Positions 60,537 to 64,000 of a stretch of DNA of 64,000 nt are shown here, in pieces. Numbering within the stretch: the stretch's first letter is position 1; each line of letters opens with the position of its first letter. A program made the position numbers and the translations under genes. The notes beneath the pieces are model-generated. The model did not search any database. It saw only the letters and a list, made by a program, of their open reading frames with translations, and was not told the DNA's origin. The stretch comes from Clostridium chromiireducens (GTDB lineage: Bacteria; Bacillota; Clostridia; Clostridiales; Clostridiaceae). Location of the stretch: the NCBI RefSeq assembly GCF_002029255.1, contig NZ_MZGT01000015.1, positions 21,362 through 85,361 on the forward strand, given 5' to 3'.

Positions 60537-62559
60537 ATCTTAAAATATCACTTTCAATATAATTTAAATTTTTTCGAAGTTCAGAGGCTATAGTCCAATT
60601 TATATCTCCATCTTCAAATAAAGATTGTATAGTATTTCTTTCTAATTGCATTGCTTTAATTTCAACTTTCTTCTTCTCGTGTTTATTAGATTTTTCCAAG
60701 ATAGGTTTGCTTGCAACCCAATATACGCCCTGATAATATAAAATTATTTTCTTAAGAGTCTCTTCGTTTTCAGGTGTAGTAATAGATTTAACGTATTGAA
60801 TTAGATATTTTGCATTAGTTGAATAAAGTTCTTTCAGTGCTAAATCCTTTAAACGCTGCTCACTTTTCTTGTTATTTTCTAATCCATGTAATATATACCT
60901 GAATTTTTTTATATTAAAAACCAGTATAGAAATGCGCGCTAAAGTTTCTTTAAATATCAACGAAAAACCTTCTACTGACGACATCAATTTAATTTTGTTT
61001 CTAATTGATTTTTCATAAACATATGCAGTAGACTCGTCTATTTTACCTTCTTGCAATAATTTTTTAGTATTTTCAATTTCCCTTTTAAAACATAGTAGCA
61101 TCCATTTCTTTTCTTCTTTGCTACTTCTATTCCAGTTCTTATAGTAAGAATTTCCGCGTTTTAATTGATGTATTCGGTACTTGTATTCATTTATGGTCAT
61201 ATTAATATATTTCTTATTATCAATTTCTAATTTTAGTTTGTTTATTGTATTAGTCCACACTTTTATTTGTGCTTTATTTAATATTTCTGAATAATTTGTT
61301 TCTTTAGAGAAGTCCTTTGTAGCAAATAAGGGTAATATGAAAGTCGTAATAAGAAGCGTTGTTAGAATTACCCCAACAGACAAGAATAAAATTAGTGTTC
61401 TTTCAGAAAATGGCTGCCCATTTTCGAGTGTTAAAGGGATTGAAAGAACTGTGGCTAATGTGACCGCTCCTCTTACTCCTGAAAGGGAAGTTAAGAGTGC
61501 AGCATGAAACTTGACGCTTTTTTCTTCTCTTTTACAAGCTTTATCTCCAAACTGATACATAGATAGAACCCATAAATACCTAAGTGTAAGTAAAGCTAAT
61601 GTTATTAATAAGACATCTATAACAGCTCCAAAATTATTTATTGAAACCTCATAAAAAGCAGTTCTAATTATATTTGGTAATTGCAATCCAACTATTATAA
61701 ATATAAGTCCGTTTAGAACGTATGCCAAAACAGACCAAGTATTTTCTGATACTGCATTTAATCTAGCATTTTTTAATTTTGATTTTTTAGAGGATAATGA
61801 ATATACAATTCCGGCCACAACTACGGCTAGTATGCCTGAAACCTTAAATACCTCTTCAGATAAAAGATATATTATAAATGGAGTTAAAATTTGAAGTAAT
61901 ATTTCGACTGTAATATCTTCCATCCCAAGATTCCTTATCCAAAGTTCAAAGCTAATGAGAATATGTTCTAAAATTAATCCAACAATAATTCCTCCAATAG
62001 AAACCATAAAAAAACTTATAGTTGCATCAAATAATGAAAATGTTCCAGTTAAAGCTGCGGCCAAAGCAAATTTAAAAGATACAAGGCCTGATGCATCATT
62101 CATAAGACCTTCACCTTCTATTAGATGAAGAACTTTTCTAGGAAGAGAAATTTTCTTTGAAAGTGCACTAACTGCAACATAGTCAGTTGGTGATAACGCT
62201 GCTGCAAGCGCAAAAGCTGATGGTAGGGAAATAGAAGGTATCAGCTTATTTATTAGCAATCCAACTAATATTACTGTTACAACAACTAAAGCCAATGCCA
62301 TTAAAAGTATGTTTCTTCTCTGTTTCCAAAGTGATCTTTTATCAGCATTTTTCCCATCACGGAAAAGAAGCGGAGCAATAAACATTACTAAAAAGGTATG
62401 TGGATCAAGTTCAATGTTGAATTCAGAATGTATTATTGCAATTAATGCTCCCATTGCAATTTGCACAATTGGTACCGATAAAGAAGGTATAAATCTGCTT
62501 ATTATGGTTGAAATCAAAATACAAATTAACAATATTAATACATAAGTAAAAATATGCAT
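60535..62559 (-). CDS. CPA1-family Na+/H+ antiporter (NhaP-like)
   Basis: The 674-residue protein has about 12 helices in the first 420 residues and a long cytoplasmic helical tail (about 430-674) rich in charged residues. CPA1 signatures are present: SPTDYVAVSAL (the TD motif), GEGLMNDASGLVSFKFA with the ND ion site, and SGVRGAVTLATVLSIPL. It exchanges H+ for Na+ or K+ and controls pH and salt. The start is ATG 62559 (MHIFTYV) directly after AAAGGAGG; the ATG at 62589 has no site. Confidence 0.9.
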   Translation of the reverse strand: MHIFTYVLILLICILISTIISRFIPSLSVPIVQIAMGALIAIIHSEFNIELDPHTFLVMFIAPLLFRDGKNADKRSLWKQRRNILLMALALVVVTVILVGLLINKLIPSISLPSAFALAAALSPTDYVAVSALSKKISLPRKVLHLIEGEGLMNDASGLVSFKFALAAALTGTFSLFDATISFFMVSIGGIIVGLILEHILISFELWIRNLGMEDITVEILLQILTPFIIYLLSEEVFKVSGILAVVVAGIVYSLSSKKSKLKNARLNAVSENTWSVLAYVLNGLIFIIVGLQLPNIIRTAFYEVSINNFGAVIDVLLITLALLTLRYLWVLSMYQFGDKACKREEKSVKFHAALLTSLSGVRGAVTLATVLSIPLTLENGQPFSERTLILFLSVGVILTTLLITTFILPLFATKDFSKETNYSEILNKAQIKVWTNTINKLKLEIDNKKYINMTINEYKYRIHQLKRGNSYYKNWNRSSKEEKKWMLLCFKREIENTKKLLQEGKIDESTAYVYEKSIRNKIKLMSSVEGFSLIFKETLARISILVFNIKKFRYILHGLENNKKSEQRLKDLALKELYSTNAKYLIQYVKSITTPENEETLKKIILYYQGVYWVASKPILEKSNKHEKKKVEIKAMQLERNTIQSLFEDGDINWTIASELRKNLNYIESDILR

Positions 62560-63016
62560 TCCTCCTTTCTTAAATATATAGATAAACAATACTTAGCTTA
62601 GACTTATGCGATGGCTTACCGAAATAATAATATGTTCATCTAACTAGGTTAACTATTTAATTGGGTTGCTTCATAGTGAGAAGCAATTTTAATTACTCTT
62701 AAGTGGGCATATGTAAATTATAACACAATGCTTAAACTCAATATTATTTTTATGGTCTAGAATGCAGGTACACAAAGTTAAGGTATATAACAATCTATAG
62801 TAAATATCATGACAGAAGAGGCGACGATACTAATAATAGTATATTTAATTGATAAGAGTTTATGTGAGATAAGTTCTTTTTTTATGTGTAAATATTTATG
62901 TTTGCCTTGAAATCTAAGATTTTCTAGTTGAAATAAAACAGGCATTAAGATAATCGGACACCGTCTATATTTAACCTAACTATATTATAGAAGTGGGATT
63001 GTTATGACATTAGCAG

Positions 63017-63127
63017 ATCATTGCGAAGAAATATAAAAATTCACAAGAATTTTATAGGAACATGGAAGAGAGGTATATAAGTGGATATTATGATGGACAA
63101 CTTTTTCTAGTGTATCAACATAAATAA
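63017..63127 (+). pseudogene. Possible coding relic
   Basis: The frame SQEFYRNMEERYISGYYDGQ, then LFLVYQHK and TAA, has protein-like composition but no start or ribosome binding site. It may be the tail of a lost gene. Support is weak. Confidence 0.25.
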
Positions 63128-63314
63128 AGGAGAGAATATTAAAGAATTATAGCGAATAATGGAAATAATCTCATGAAATAGCTAAATGGTAAAGAATATA
63201 ACTATAATAGAGATGATAAGATAAAACACGTCGCTAAGAGACATGGTTTTAGAAATACTTAATCTCATTAAAATACCTCATTAAAGAAGGTTGAAAAGTT
63301 TTTTGAGAAAGTTA

Positions 63315-63343
63315 TTGACAAGATCAGATAGCGATGGTAAGAT
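63315..63343 (+). promoter_or_regulatory. rRNA operon promoter P1
   Basis: TTGACA (63315-63320), a 17-base spacer and TAAGAT (63338-63343). The spacer (AGATCAGATAGCGATGG) is nearly the same as that of the second promoter. Confidence 0.65.
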
Positions 63344-63433
63344 GTAATTCGTCGCTGAAAAGCACAGAATTCAATGACTTAGAGCTGAAAGAACATCCAA
63401 GAAAAATGTTTCAAGAGTTTTTAAAAAAGGTTG

Positions 63434-63462
63434 TTGACAAGATCTGAAAGCGATGATATACT
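63434..63462 (+). promoter_or_regulatory. rRNA operon promoter P2
   Basis: TTGACA (63434-63439), a 17-base spacer and TATACT (63457-63462) lie about 215 bases before the 16S start. The repeat unit is shared with P1, and a weaker third relic (GATAAGATAAAACACGTCGC) lies near 63211. Confidence 0.8.
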
Positions 63463-63678
63463 GAGTAAGCTGTCAGAAACGACAGAAGCTTGTAAGCCTT
63501 GTAACAAGAGGTTTAAGGAAGAAAATTGGTCTTTGAAAATTGAACAGAATATAATAAATACATTTAAGTAAACCAGCAATTCTTTATTTGAGTAAGCTAA
63601 GATTAAACTTTTTCCAATATGGATAAGTTCAACTAACATTTAGCTGAAGGTAAACTTCATCTAAATTAAGTTTCACTT

Positions 63679-64000
<322 letters not shown>

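Larger units (their letters stand above)
62560..63678. other. Upstream region of rRNA operon
   Basis: About 1.1 kb without an intact gene. It contains a possible coding relic (63017-63127), tandem rRNA promoters (63315-63462) and the transcribed leader. The leader segment TCTTTGAAAATTGAACAG (63530-63547) is a common element in clostridial rRNA leaders. Confidence 0.6.

Noticed and set aside
62941..62970. AATCGGACACCG stretch before the rRNA operon, considered as an insertion-sequence end
   Set aside because: No inverted partner, transposase piece or target duplication was found nearby.

Overview
The window comes from a low-GC, endospore-forming, solvent-type Clostridium (cluster I, probably the C. 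beijerinckii / C. saccharoperbutylacetonicum group). The evidence is very AT-rich DNA, GGAGG ribosome binding sites with occasional TTG/GTG starts, an alpha/beta-type spore protein gene (21545), many signalling proteins, and the 5' end of a 16S rRNA gene at 63679-64000 whose sequence fits that group. No phage, complete insertion sequence, CRISPR array or tRNA gene was seen. This is ordinary chromosome with decayed gene fragments and a few palindromic elements.

Region 1 (1-8.5 kb, minus strand) is a signalling cluster: a CheY-like receiver, a lipocalin-like CrtC/AttH-type protein, a 1982-residue kinase (Ser/Thr kinase, AAA-type ATPase, TPR-like region, GAF, Hpt, CheA-type ATPase) and a CheX-like phosphatase translationally coupled to it. 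Region 2 (9-14 kb) holds an Old Yellow Enzyme reductase, a MarR regulator, a QueG-like Fe-S protein with a decayed relative, and a DHA2 drug exporter. Palindromes with an identical 12-bp core lie before the reductase and the QueG-like gene. Region 3 (14-24.4 kb) carries a FIST sensor plus soluble chemoreceptor pair, an M20 amidohydrolase, a YnfA-type membrane protein, a secreted 3D-domain protein, a HAD phosphatase, an acetyltransferase, small membrane and spore proteins and a free-standing 5'-3' exonuclease.

Region 4 (24.5-33.4 kb) is metabolic: a BMP-type (nucleoside-like) ABC importer behind a consensus promoter and a leader terminator, an AEC carrier, LarE, an orphan sugar-binding protein and an ArsC/Spx-like protein. 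Region 5 (33.8-48.7 kb) is a second signalling block: bacteriohemerythrin, a PLD-like protein, two PAS hybrid histidine kinases, a TetR regulator, a GGDEF protein, a PAS-GGDEF-EAL protein, a hotdog thioesterase, a DUF975 membrane protein and a degenerate EAL-HDOD protein. It looks like a redox/c-di-GMP control block.

Region 6 (48.9-62.6 kb) is mixed: a cysteine-poor ribosomal protein S4 paralogue, an alpha/beta hydrolase, a secreted metallophosphoesterase preceded by a phased repeat, YibE/F, a CNNM/CorC protein, a GNAT enzyme, a DJ-1/PfpI protein, a detoxification-type operon (metallo-beta-lactamase fold enzyme, nitroreductase, nitroreductase remnant) and a CPA1 Na+/H+ antiporter. Region 7 (62.6-64 kb) is the tandem-promoter leader and start of an rRNA operon.

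The best candidate for an undescribed system is the kinase/CheX/CheY cluster, possibly linked to the separate FIST-chemoreceptor pair. Other good leads are several structured intergenic elements (16610-16659, 21874-21946, 36073-36237, 45015-45068) and the phased repeats at 52622-52670.
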